DNA of 64,000 nucleotides, taken from positions 28,232,271 through 28,296,270 of the forward strand of contig CM077833.1 in the NCBI GenBank assembly GCA_039720395.1, read 5' to 3'. The translations under genes and the position numbers were made by a program. The notes beneath the pieces were generated by a model. The model was given only the letters and a program-made list of their open reading frames with translations. It was not told the origin of the DNA and ran no database searches. This DNA is from Liquidambar formosana (taxonomy: Eukaryota; Streptophyta; Magnoliopsida; Saxifragales; Altingiaceae). Below are positions 49,576-61,144 of this stretch, in pieces; positions within the stretch are counted from its first letter, which is position 1, and every line of letters starts with the position of its first letter.

Positions 49576-51730
49576 TTTTCGGAATCGTGCCACCTTGGAG
49601 AGGCCCAAGGCTGCTTATTAGGAGAATCAGAAAAGGGAGGGTGAATGAAGGGAAGTTATATTGAGAGAGAGAGCCAGATGGGTTGGAAGCCTATTGAGAG
49701 GCTATGCAACAATCTCTCTTGCGGTTTTGGCCAACGGAAGAGATTGCGTGTTTCTTAGGCACCGCATGCAGCATTGATGGGTTGTTTTTGTTAGATTTGG
49801 ATGGGGCTCTAATTTTAGACACAATTTTAACAGTGGCATCCTTGGATTTTTAGTGGTGTTGCCTAAATTTATGCTTTGACGGTTAACAAAGTTCCAAACC
49901 AGGGATGAAATGAGCCAACGACGAAGTCGTTTTTTCCACACCGAAGAACTGGCCATGACCCTCATACCTCCATTTATTTTTTCACGAGATATAGGGGCCA
50001 CGTTAAGACATGTGTAGTGATTGCTGCACTGCACAACCTCACAACCATCAGTATTAATGTATTATACACTAGTATATATGCAACCATGCAATGGGCTGGT
50101 TTGTCTCAAACGGTTGCCGGAAGGTTTTATTGGGATTTTTTTTCCCTTCTCTTTTTTTTTTTTTTTTTGTTGGGGGGGGAGATAATTAAAACGCAAAAAA
50201 TTTGTTTTATCCACCCACTTTATTTACTGGGGGAAGATAATGGGTCAATGACAAAATCATAATTAATCAAGAAAAAAAAATCCAAACTCGAAAAGGTAAT
50301 GTCACAATGATACTGAATAAGACCACCAGTTTAACAAAACCAAAGCCCAATAGGAAGCAGACAAAACAACATCAGATAGCTTGATCCAATGAAGGGGATT
50401 CAAGCCTTCAGGACTGATACGGGAAGAGACCCGACACAAATGTAGAGCGCACCAAAGAAGTTCACTCAGACAGCCCACTGGGAGATGGCCAATGCTTGCT
50501 TTCATAAGCTGAAATTACTCTAGGCTGGAACTTGGGCCAATTATGCAGTATCCGATCCAATCCTTTGGCGAACATGGGCCGGGATTTTCAGACATTGGGT
50601 TGGCCTTTGGTTGAAGTCGTACTGTCCTGAAACTCAAGCCTGATTCACTAATGTATTTAAACTCTGAATTATTTTTTACATGTACTTTATGTTTCATATT
50701 TGTAACAATCAGTTTGCTAATCATAAGAAAAAATATTTATTAAAATTCAAAAGCTAGCCATCTTAGGGTCCTACCAAATTAGTGTGTCGTCAAGGACTAA
50801 GGCTTTTTATGTGGCATTTTATAATAGGCCTAGGAGCGATTTGATCATTATTTGATTGAGAAATGGACCAAAAGTGCACCCCATGTACATCCCAGCAACA
50901 TTCGCAATATCTCACAAAAGCAACTCAAAGAAAAAGACATCACCCACTAGCACTTGCATGGCTATCTCAACTCGAGAACCAAAGAGAGTTTTTGGACTTT
51001 TTTAGTCCCACTAGCCTTACTCACTTAGATATTGATGAACTTTATGGTAAAGAAGAATTTGAATGGGATTGACATTAGAGGAAAAGTGACCCAACGACAA
51101 AACTATTAAAGAGAGAGAAAGCACTAAAACAAAACCTACCCAATTCAAAAAAGGGGACTCATACTCGATTACTCACAAATGGAGGTTTGAAACCCCACCT
51201 ACCATTGAGAAAGGTGATGTCCTTGTGCTCTCCCAATTCATATCATTGATCTGCAAGGACATCGCAGCCACACGCATGCTAAGTGAGGAACAGCATGCAA
51301 CACATGAAGCATCGTGGTTCGAGCCACTTGTTACCCTTGTATGGGAGCTTCACTTTTGGACATGAGCAAACGACTCTCAACTCTTAATAGTGTTATATAT
51401 TAGGTGGCACGTGGGTTTACATGCTACCATGCATTATCACACATTGATGATTAGGTTATAGGGCACAAGAAAAAGAAAATTTTAAAACCCCCAAAAAGTT
51501 TATGGCCTAATGACCTCCACTTCCAATTCTGGCCCTAATTCCGAGTTCAATTCCGAGCTTCAATCAGACCTAAGTAATGTTAATATGGATCAGGATTAGA
51601 CGGCAACATTTTTTATAGTAACCAATTTTGTAGGCCCTTAGCCAAAATGGAAAATTTTAAATTTTAAAAATTAATAATAATAATAAAAAAGGTAAATTGC
51701 AGAAAACTACTCTCAAGTTTAGGTCAGGTT

Positions 51731-51850
51731 TCAGTTTGGTACCCTCAAGTTTAAATGTAGTCAATTTGGAATCTGATTTGTGCATTGACTCCAGTTTGGT
51801 ACCCTCAAGTTTAAATGTAGTCAATTTGGAATCTGATTTGTGCATTGACC
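51731..51850. repeat. 60-bp tandem duplication within the left end of the Mutator-like element
   Basis: CAGTTTGGTACCCTCAAGTT recurs with an exact 60-bp period (51731-51790 and 51791-51850), almost identical. Part of the terminal repeat has therefore been duplicated on the left only. Confidence 0.95.
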
Positions 51851-52194
51851 CTAAATTGATAACGGTGTTAACAATTTTTGTGAAAAGACTATTTTGTCCT
51901 TGTTATTTTTTGAATAAAATAATACCAGAAATCTAAAAAGGTTTTTTTAAATAAGGAAAATATTGTGTTATCCAACAGAGGCCTTTTCCGGCGAAGTCCG
52001 GTGCCAACAACCAGTGACGTCCATTTCACCCATCTCACCGACATCCATGACAAACCATTGCATCAGTCATCTACCCCAAGATGAAGATGGAGGAGACAGT
52101 GCCGGCGGAAAATACTCCATTTCTTCCGTTCTAAAACTCTACGGTGGCAAGGAAAAAAAAATCGATGAAAAAGAAGGAGACATTGTTAGCGAGA

Positions 52195-52610
52195 AAAACT
52201 CCTCCTTTTTTCTAATCTGAAGGTCGACCAGCAACAAAAATAACTCCATTTTCTCTTATCTAAAGCTCCATGATGATTCCCTTTGTTCACCAGCGGGAAG
52301 GAGCAAAGAGAACAAAAAAAACCCATTTCTTTTTAGATCTAAAGCTTGACCTGACCATCAATGGAAAAAAAACTCCAATTTTCCTGATCAGAAGATCAAC
52401 CATTTTTCCTTTCATTCACCCCAAAAAAAAAAAAGAAAAAGAAAAAAAAAGAACCCCCATTTTTTATGATTTGAAGCTCACCTACCGACGGAGAAAACTC
52501 CATTTTTTTACAATCTGAAGCTCGACCATTGTTCCCATTCCCTTCAGTTCACCAACGGGAAAAGAAAAAAAGAAAAAAAACCCCATTTCTTTGGTTTGAA
52601 TCTTCACGGT
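52195..52610. repeat. Degenerate repeats inside the Mutator-like element
   Basis: About six or seven loose units recur every 45-70 bp. Each has a CTCCATTTTT-like core, then ATCTGAAGCTCGACC, often followed by TTCACCAACGGGAAAAG. Examples lie near 52240, 52320, 52370, 52450 and 52497. They are separated by A-rich tracts. Confidence 0.7.
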
Positions 52611-55600
52611 GGCTACATCTTGGGTTCATACGATGGCGATGTCTTACCGCTGACGGATCGAGCTTTTGGTGATGCATCACGGATTCAAGCAGAAAATCAC
52701 CCCCCCCCCCCTTTTTTTTTTGCATTGCGTACTAGCTTCACGGGAAAAGATGAACCAACAACATTGCTGGTCCTGTTTTTTCTCTTTTTCTTTCTTCTTT
52801 CTTCTTCTTTTGTTTTTTTTTTTTTTTTTCTTTTGGTTTTTCAACAGGTCAAACTATGCCGTTTTGGGTGCTGAAAATTATGTAGAAGGGCAAACTAGGC
52901 ATATTAGAGATAAACAAAGTCATATGCACCTCACATGCTTCTTTACCGTCTAGTCAACAGACGGTTACTAACTGTAGGCCCTCAATTGGAACATAATTAA
53001 AAGTTTAGGTACTAAATTGACTACATTTAAACTTGAATGTACCAAATTGAAACCTGACCTAAATTTCGAGATAATTTTCTGCAATTTATCCTAATAAAAA
53101 ACTACTATTCTTACGTAATGAAAGGAACTTGACATCACATGTTCATGCCAGTTTTTTTGAAACCTATTAAATTTTACGAATGTAACAGCCTAAAAATAAA
53201 TAAAAATTACTCACGTAAATGGTAATTAACCTGATTACATACACATGAGATATTGATAATCATTGCATGAAGTTGAACTCACCTTCTTCCAGTTAATTTG
53301 CTTTAGTGTACTAGAAATCAAATTGCTTGCCGACATACCATTTAATTAATAGGAGTAGTGGAACGCGAGCTTATCAGACGATGACAAAGGCATTGTCTGT
53401 AAAGAAGAGATATAAAGGAAAATAGGAAAGTTATTTGCAGCAATGGAGCAATTAAAAATTGATACGGTGGAGGAGGACAAAATATCTTTTTCATGATTTT
53501 GCCTACCAGAATAGGTGACCCACTGTTTAATCAAACCTCGGGAACCTAGAAAGAAGTGACTTAACCAGCATTACCACGAAATATGTAAATTACATGGTTC
53601 AGTCAATAACAAACATACAAAATCCAAATGATTTTCTCTCAAATGAAATTAAAAATAGTTTCCCCAAACAATTAAAAATCTTTGAAACTAAATAGTAAGA
53701 CGCCAATTTTAAGATTTGGAAAACACGTATGCATGGACAAACTTTAGAGGGTTTTCCGTAATTTACAAAAAAAAAATTACGCTATCAAAGAAAGAGAGGA
53801 AAAAACTCGATTTTCAAGAAAGTATATCAACTGATATCTATCACGTACAAAGTGTCCTAAAGTGTTAAATAAGCTTTCTTATTATAAAGCTGAACATTTT
53901 AAATGCATTCTGTCATTTGTTTAGATGCATGAAAACGTATATGGAGATGGAGGCTAGCTTTTGTTTATTTATTTATTTTTATAATTGATGCTACCTTTTT
54001 TTAAAATGGATTGGAAAGTTGACAACTCGATCCCACCCACTACTCGACTCTTTATGTTCTAGATTTCTATGTATGTTAAGATAATAATAATGATATTAAC
54101 AAATATAATATTTTTTTGTACAATAGTCACTAATTATAATATTTGATATATAATAAAGGCAATCACAATTATTTGCTATATAATAATCATATTACCCTTC
54201 ATTTTTAATAAAATAAAGAGCACGTAAAAAGCCCTCGTTGCATGAAAACCGGGTTTACGACATACCTTCGTTACAAAGAACTGAAAAAAGTGATATCATG
54301 GATGATGGAACCAATAATTTTTATTTTTAATAGAAGATTATGGAAGTCCACCTGATTATTTTACTATGCATGATTACGGTGTTGCTCAGCTATTATAATG
54401 GAAAGAAAAAATTTAAGCTAAGCCCTTGTAGGGAATGGAAATACTATAAATATTTTAATAGTGCTCTTACTCCTCAACCAAGAAAAAAAATATTAAAATT
54501 GCTAAATACCAAGAAAAATATTAATGGTTTCGTAAAGTAGCAGAGAAGAATGCGCAGCAGCATAAGAGGGTGTGGTTGTGTTTAAAGGAATCTATAAGTT
54601 TAGGGAATGAAAAAAACAGATTGGGTAAAGGCTAAACAGCTCCAAAATTCAAAGTCAAACGTTTTGTGGGAAAAGTAACACAACTCTTCATTGAAAAGTG
54701 TTACCAATCTAACTCACTCAAACAGTTGCTTTGGAAGAAAGGTAAGGATAGTTGAAATTTCTTTCTTTTTTTTGGGTAAGCTCTGTACATGCAACTGGTG
54801 CCAAACAAGAAATTAAATACCAATGACTCATAGCTCAGATGGCACTGAATGGGTGCAGATAGGGTGCAGATGGGGTAGAATTATTTTATATTTTACTTAA
54901 TAGTTTTAAATTGCAATTTGATGATGAAGCATTGACCAAAGCAAATGAGATTAAAAAAAAAGAAAAAAAAAAAAAAAGGTGGGTTAGATAAGGAATTAAA
55001 CTTCAATAATGTGACTCCATGGATCATAAAGAAAATTTTAAAAATGAAATTAGAAAAGAAAGCTCTAGGGTATATCTGCATGTACTGGATGCTTGCATGA
55101 CTTCTACTCAAAGTTGGAGTTGGAAATTTTTCTGGGTCGATGTAATCTTCATGAGAGAGGCGTCATTCATTTCTCTCTTTTTTTCCGTTGTGGCTCGGTG
55201 GCTCCTCTGTATTCAAATGGACAGAAATTCCAGTGCAGGCGTGCAGCACATAGGTTTGTGGTCAACCCAGCGGGCATCACGCGCGAGCTACGACTTTTCC
55301 ACGTGTTCGGTGCGTACCTGCCTGAATATTCAACGATCTGACTCTGTTCAAAAAGTCTTTTGACTATTTTCTCACCAAATTTTTTTTCATTGTCATTACT
55401 AATCGAATCATAACTACAAAAACAACAAATGAGAGAGCTTTTTTATCACACGTTTAAATTTTTTTTTTTTTTTTATGATTATAATTTGATTGTCAGTATA
55501 AGTATTTTTCTTCTCTCCTATAAGAGTTACTATTTCATATTTCTTTTTCAATTTTTTCATTTTTAATTTTTTTTTATTTGACATGGGAAGGAAGGTTCAT

Positions 55601-55717
55601 TTGTTTCCAATCAGATTTATTGGGATCTGGTTTACAATATAATTATGTTTTTGTAAAAACAACTTGTAATTTTTATAATCTTTTTTATGACAGGTGAAAT
55701 TGAAATCCATCGTCCTT

Positions 55718-55789
55718 TGAGACACAATAAGAAGAGGTTGTAAAAATTATGAATGAGACACAATAAGAAGAGGTTGTAAAAATTATGAA
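55718..55789. repeat. Two-copy 36-bp tandem duplication
   Basis: TGAGACACAATAAGAAGAGG begins at 55718 and again at 55754, and both copies run on through TTGTAAAAATTATGAA without a visible difference. Confidence 0.9.
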
Positions 55790-57880
55790 ATAATAGCATC
55801 TTTTAATTACATGCCTAAATACGAGGAGGTCCATTGAATTAATGATAGATCTTTATTTGTTTATTTTTGGAGTTATATTATAGAAAAATCGACTCCAAAA
55901 CTTTACCCTCCCTGATACCACTGCCAAAATTGGTAATAATATGTTTTCACCTTAACAATGGATCACATGGGTTGTTAGGAAATTAATTTAAATTGAAGTC
56001 TTTATGGAAATAATTTATAAAACACTCTTAATCGTTAATCCAAAAAAATAAAAGATGAAAATAACACTCACACCCCAAAGATCAACCACATCATTTTCTT
56101 CCTCACCAAAAATTTTTCATTGTGGCAATTGGTAGGGACGGAATTAGGATTTTATCTCAGGGTGTCTGAAGTATGAATAATTTTTTTTTTACCATTCAAG
56201 TATGAGAATCATACTAAGATTTAAGATTAAATTAATACATTGAATAGAGGTAAACGATTGGACCTCGCTTATACTTCTCTAAGACCATTACCAAAAAAAA
56301 AGAAAAAGGATTGACAATAGCAATAAATCTAAAGAAGGTTGAAAAATAAAATTAAAAATAAAAACCTAAAAGATAAAAAACCAAAAAGTATACTTTAATA
56401 TGTAGACATAGAGCAGTGATCTTCTCCGACAAGATGTTCTTCACTGGCAATCACTCTCTAGTGTGCTCAAGGATATTATTGGAAAGAGATCTAGGATAAA
56501 TCCAACCAAATAAAAGAAGCTGAAACAATAGGAATTCAATGTTTGTTTATGGCGAATTACTTTGGACTTTTTACTTTTTGGGTATATTAATTCTAACCTT
56601 TTATCCTAAGGTATAAGTTGCCTATTTGACTTTTAAGAGATTGTGTGAAAAACTATTGTGTTGATTGGGAGGAACCATTGGTCCATTGTGCCTTGTTACT
56701 TAAAAAAGGAAACTGGTAAATTACGTTTTGGTGACCACTTTCTAATGTAATACCAAAAACAAAATAACTAGTAATCATTTCATAGTAGGTTGATAATCCA
56801 TTTATAACAAGTTAACAGGCAAAATCTTTTTTTGGTATTAGCATGAAATATAGTCACTCAAAGTACTTTTCCCAAGACAATTTTGTGAAATTAAGGGGGG
56901 CTATGGCCACCCAAAGCCTAGCTATGGTTCCGTCCCTGGCAATTGGTTTGTATGCCTTATTAGGTAACGAGCCAAAACCTATATGTAATTATGATATAAT
57001 TGATGTTGTATCACAAATCAATGTAAATAAAGTGAAGTAAAATTGTTATAATATTTTTTATCTTGTAATCTTATTTTATTTCAATCTCGTTAACTTGTAA
57101 CACGATTTGATCGTGTCCAAGTTACATAATAAATTCACTTTAGATAATAAGAAAAGCTAAATACTCGATTAAAAAAAATAAAAAAAAAATTAGAAGACGA
57201 AGAAAATGCTCCAAGCATATCTCAACGTTATCTGATTGATGGGTTTTAAAATTTAGGTTTTGTAATTCAAATCATTTGATTGTTGTTATCGTATTTTAAT
57301 CGTGCAGTTTTTTTCCTTTTTTTATAATCAGCACGTTTTTTAACCAGTTGACCACCTTTAAAATGGTGACAGCTCATTTGAGAAATCGGTCCAGGCGCAC
57401 TGCACAATATTGCCGAAATTCAACTATCAGTCATGGTGCTTCTCTAACTGTCCTTGTCATCAAATTTGTCTGGAGAGGACAAATTTGCCATAAAATAAAA
57501 TAGAATGGAAATAACTGAAAAAAAATAAAAGTAGAAACTCTCAATGCTTTGATATATTAAATAAAATTACAAGCCAATGGTTTTTGAAAATTAATTACCA
57601 AATCAGGTCCAAACGTGAGGCGTCCATTTTGACTCCAGCAGTAAAAGGCCGAATAGAAAATGCGTATTATGTTGGGTAATTGAAATTCCGTCATAGATAG
57701 TGAATGATCAAAGGTACTTGAAATTTTGACTTCACCTTACATTTGGTGATCTTATGGTTTCTACCGAACAGATTCAAACGCATGTTATAAAAAGATGGCG
57801 TAAGACATTGCACTATGTATTTTTTTTACGGAGTAAGAGCACCAATCTAAAATTCTCCGGCCCTTTCTTCTTCTTCTTCT

Positions 57881-57882
<2 letters not shown>

Positions 57883-57927
<45 letters not shown>
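57883..57927. repeat. Poly-T tract of 45 bases after a short (TTC)n
   Basis: Uninterrupted T at 57883-57927, preceded by CTTCTTCTTC. It could be the tail of an inserted retrotranscript read on the minus strand, but no body was recognised next to it. Confidence 0.9.
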
Positions 57928-57928
<1 letters not shown>

Positions 57929-58616
57929 GGGGTGTGTGGAGTGATGTTGAGCATACCTGAATTCGGAAAGGACTCATTTTATAGCAACCATGGTTGATGG
58001 GATTGCAACCATTTGGCAGGTTGATAAAAGTACCACATTTTGTATGACAGCAAGCTTGTGTTAATCGGTAGATTCATGCACCACCAATATTTTTTGGTAG
58101 GACATAAGGGGTTTCAAAGGGGGTAATAATTTATTACGACTCTTTTTGGATGTAATCATAATAGTTACCTATCCATTAAGGAATCAATAACTAGAGAGAC
58201 GTAAACGAATTTATTAAGGAAAAATTTGTAAGCGTTTCTATAAGTTGATTGATTTATAACTTGATGTCAACTTTACAAAAGGTTAATGGATTTAGTGCAT
58301 GAATAGAACCATCGAACGACAAATACACATCATGCTACTACCTCCAAGACTCGAATCATTGATTACTTGGTCTTTTATACCTTTACCACCAACATACCAC
58401 CCCTAGTGGTTTATACGCCACTTAACTATATACTATTGTTGGATGGAAAAGTTCCTTGCATTTTTTTTTTTTTTTTTCGAAACAAACACAAACCATGTCC
58501 TGCTATCAAAGCGGGAAGTGGGCTCACAAGAGGCTTGGTCGGGGGAAAAATTGTTCAAGTTGGCCAACTCGTTGCCTTGACTCGGTTCATCCTTGCTCGG
58601 CATCCTTACTGACTCG

Positions 58617-58757
58617 ACTTAGGCAAATCTTTCGCAATCCCATCTTTTGTTACTTAGTTATTAATGGTGCATTTAATATCAAGGCACCAGACTTCACTTA
58701 GGCAAATTTTTCTAATCCCATCTTTTGTTACTCTGTGACTAATAGTGCATTCAATAC
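58617..58757. repeat. Imperfect two-copy tandem repeat, period about 79 bp
   Basis: ACTTAGGCAAATCTTTCGCA at 58617 and ACTTAGGCAAATTTTTCTAA at about 58697 each continue with AATCCCATCTTTTGTTACT and then AATGGTGCATT or AATAGTGCATT. Confidence 0.85.
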
Positions 58758-60080
58758 GTCACGTGTACTCAACGTATAGGCGTTTTGCCTACGCCTTTGT
58801 TTTTAGTTGTTAGTATTGTCCATTAAATGTCTAGTTTCAATGAACTGACCTTTTTACCCTTTTACATTTTAGGAGAGGTAATTAGTGACCATATTATCTT
58901 CCTCACATACTATATAAGAGTTAATCTAAATAATTATAAGAAATTTTAGAACATGTGTATCCTATTTTATGTTGAAACAAACGGCATCTTAGATGAGACC
59001 TTGACAGAGTAGTACTTTGGATACTCATAATCTTAAAAGAAAAAAAAAAAAATGATTGCCTATTTAATTAAACTCATTTCAGTTCAATTGTCATCCTTTG
59101 GAAGTACAGAATATAAATAATTGTAGGTCCAAAATTGAAACATTAGAGGTAGCTTAATTTGATGGCTTACCACTATAAAAGTTTGAAAAGTTATCTCTTA
59201 AAAACATTCTCAAAATTATACTCCATAATAAATGTCATCTTCGAATTGAATTGATTTTCCTTCGCTAGATTAAATAATTTAAATCGAACCATCGGCTAAA
59301 TGGGCCCTTTTTCATTATTTTGCTGTTAAAATCAGATTGAGAGTTAATGCGCAAAGTGGAAGGAGTTTTTTTTCCCTAATAGTCTGATGGTCCATTTTTT
59401 CCTTTTTCGGATAAGTAGTAATAGTGACTGTCACCAACAGAAAAACTAGGAATTTTTTTTTGGTTGGACACAAAAAATGAAAAAGTTACTCCGTAAGTAA
59501 TGGACTTTACCTTCCTTGACGGTCCAAAAAATAAAAAACACAGCCAAAAAAAAAAAAACCAAAGGACCACACCATCTCTTCCTTGGTACCTTCATACCCT
59601 TTAAAATTGTCATTTGGGAAAATACAATTTTCCATTTTACCAAACCGTTGCAATAACAAATTGGGAAGTGTAAGTCAAAGGGGGGCCCGTAACTTTTCCG
59701 AGGACTGCATTTTTTAGGTGAAGAAGGGAGCGCTCCACTTTGTACTCCTTTCACTCCATTTACGGTATGTTCAATATGAAATTCAGGAAAGTTAGCTTAA
59801 TTGGTAGGGAGTTAGTTTAATTAGTAAGAGAATAATCCTTCTATTTTATTAATTTAAATTCAATTTTTTTAAAAATTAATTTTAAATATATCAAATTGAT
59901 ATAAAGATTGAAAAAAAATTTAATTAAGATCCGCGTAGGCTAACCTAAATACCTTAGAGTTTAAACAATAAAATATATATATAAAAATGATATTCACGTA
60001 TTTCTTCAACAGGTGGGGACTGTTGAGGCCTGAGGGGTTACTTTTGGAATTCACAGAGGGGGAGTGTGATTATGGTGTGG

Positions 60081-60230
60081 GGAGAGAGAGAGAGAGAGAG
60101 CAGGGGCATTCAATGCAGACATGTTCGTATCGGTTCTCGTAGTAAATGAGGAATTGATGGCATGCAAGGTGTTGCTTTTATTGTTTCTGCTACTATTTCC
60201 ATGTCAATCCTTTGATGAGAGGGAAATTGC

Positions 60231-60267
<37 letters not shown>
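60081..60267 (+). repeat. Two (GA)n microsatellites in the likely leader of the PLP-fold gene
   Basis: GA tracts at 60081-60100 and 60235-60267 lie about 0.9-1.1 kb before the ATG at 61145. A 5'-UTR intron is possible between CTTG|GTAAAT near 60447 and TTTCAG|GTTT at 60861, which would make these tracts part of the first untranslated exon or core promoter. The intron is inferred from splice-like motifs. Confidence 0.55.
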
Positions 60268-60270
<3 letters not shown>

Positions 60271-61144
60271 TAGTAGTTGGTGGGTTTACTGCTAGTGGGA
60301 GGGAGGTGGTTGGAGCTGGTCTTACTGATACTCCTTCCCTCTGCTGCTGTTTTCATTGATTTCATTAATTAAAATTTCAAGGGTTTGCTTATGTTTTATC
60401 TTCTTCTTCAACGTCTTTGTACTCTTTCCTGGGGTTTGTATTCTTGGTAAATTCCATTTTTTCTTTTTTTTGGGGGTGGGTGTACTGCGCTTGGCTTTGA
60501 CCCTTTCAGGGCCTTTTTTAAAAAGGGTTTTTATTTAATTTACCTCGTTAAATCTAGAAGATGTTAATGGGGTTGGGTTTTGGGATTTTGTGAAACCTGG
60601 GTTTTTTGTTGTACATTCTCAAATTTATGGTGTTTCAAATGGTTGGTGTTGAAATTTAAATTCAGACCCATAATTATAGGCCCTTGAAGGATGCTAAAGC
60701 TAGGGTTTCTCTGATCGCATTAAAGGTTCGATCCTAAATCAAACCCCTCTTTGTCTTTCTTTTTCTTTTCTTCTCTTTTGGACCCAGTCTTCCTCATCTT
60801 ACAAAAGTTATTAGTCTTCTTAATGGAAGAATCTCTGTTTCTATTGCTTTGAATGTTTCAGGTTTAAAGCAAAAGCGGCTCCCCTTAAGTCATCAGAACG
60901 GGCTAAAGTTTGGAATCTGTCACAAATCTCTGCCGCTAACGATTTTGATTTTGAAAAGCATACATTTTGATTTCTGAGAAAACTCAGTAACACTTTTGCT
61001 TTGGACCAACAACAGTTTTTGAAAACTGAATCTGGCTTTAGTAGGGGGCTCATTGGATGAGATAAAAGATTTGGGTTCTTCTGGGTTGAGCTGAGCCTGT
61101 ACTGGTTTTTGGCTTTCTGAGTTTCTGTCAGATTTGAAGCATTC

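Larger units (their letters stand above)
51691..53091. mobile_element. Non-autonomous Mutator-like transposon (1401 bp) with 10-bp target duplication
   Basis: The left end is GGTAAATTGCAGAAAACTAC and the right end on the other strand is GGATAAATTGCAGAAAATTA. Similarity continues about 80 bp through TTTAGGTCAGGTTTCA, TTTGGTAC and AAGTTTAAATGTAGTCAATT. TAATAAAAAA flanks both ends exactly (51681-51690 and 53092-53101), the duplication size of Mutator-type insertion. No transposase frame is present. The interior (about 51960-52960) is unlike the ends and holds degenerate short repeats, so it may be captured or expanded sequence. Confidence 0.85.
49576..60080. other. Long intergenic region, LRX to PLP-fold gene
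   Basis: About 49576-50100 is the LRX leader and promoter. Beyond it no coding gene is supported; open frames stay under about 115 codons and match no family I know. The Mutator-like element at 51691, tandem duplications at 55718 and 58617 and a 45-base poly-T at 57883-57927 are listed separately. Composition is strongly AT-rich throughout, consistent with decayed transposon sequence. Confidence 0.65.

Noticed and set aside
50302..50505. 67-codon minus-strand frame with a hydrophobic tail
   Set aside because: No recognisable domain, no splice or start context, and it lies in repeat-like sequence.
55019..55363. Overlapping 114- and 82-codon plus-strand frames
   Set aside because: Neither frame shows a known motif and their composition is like the intergenic surroundings.
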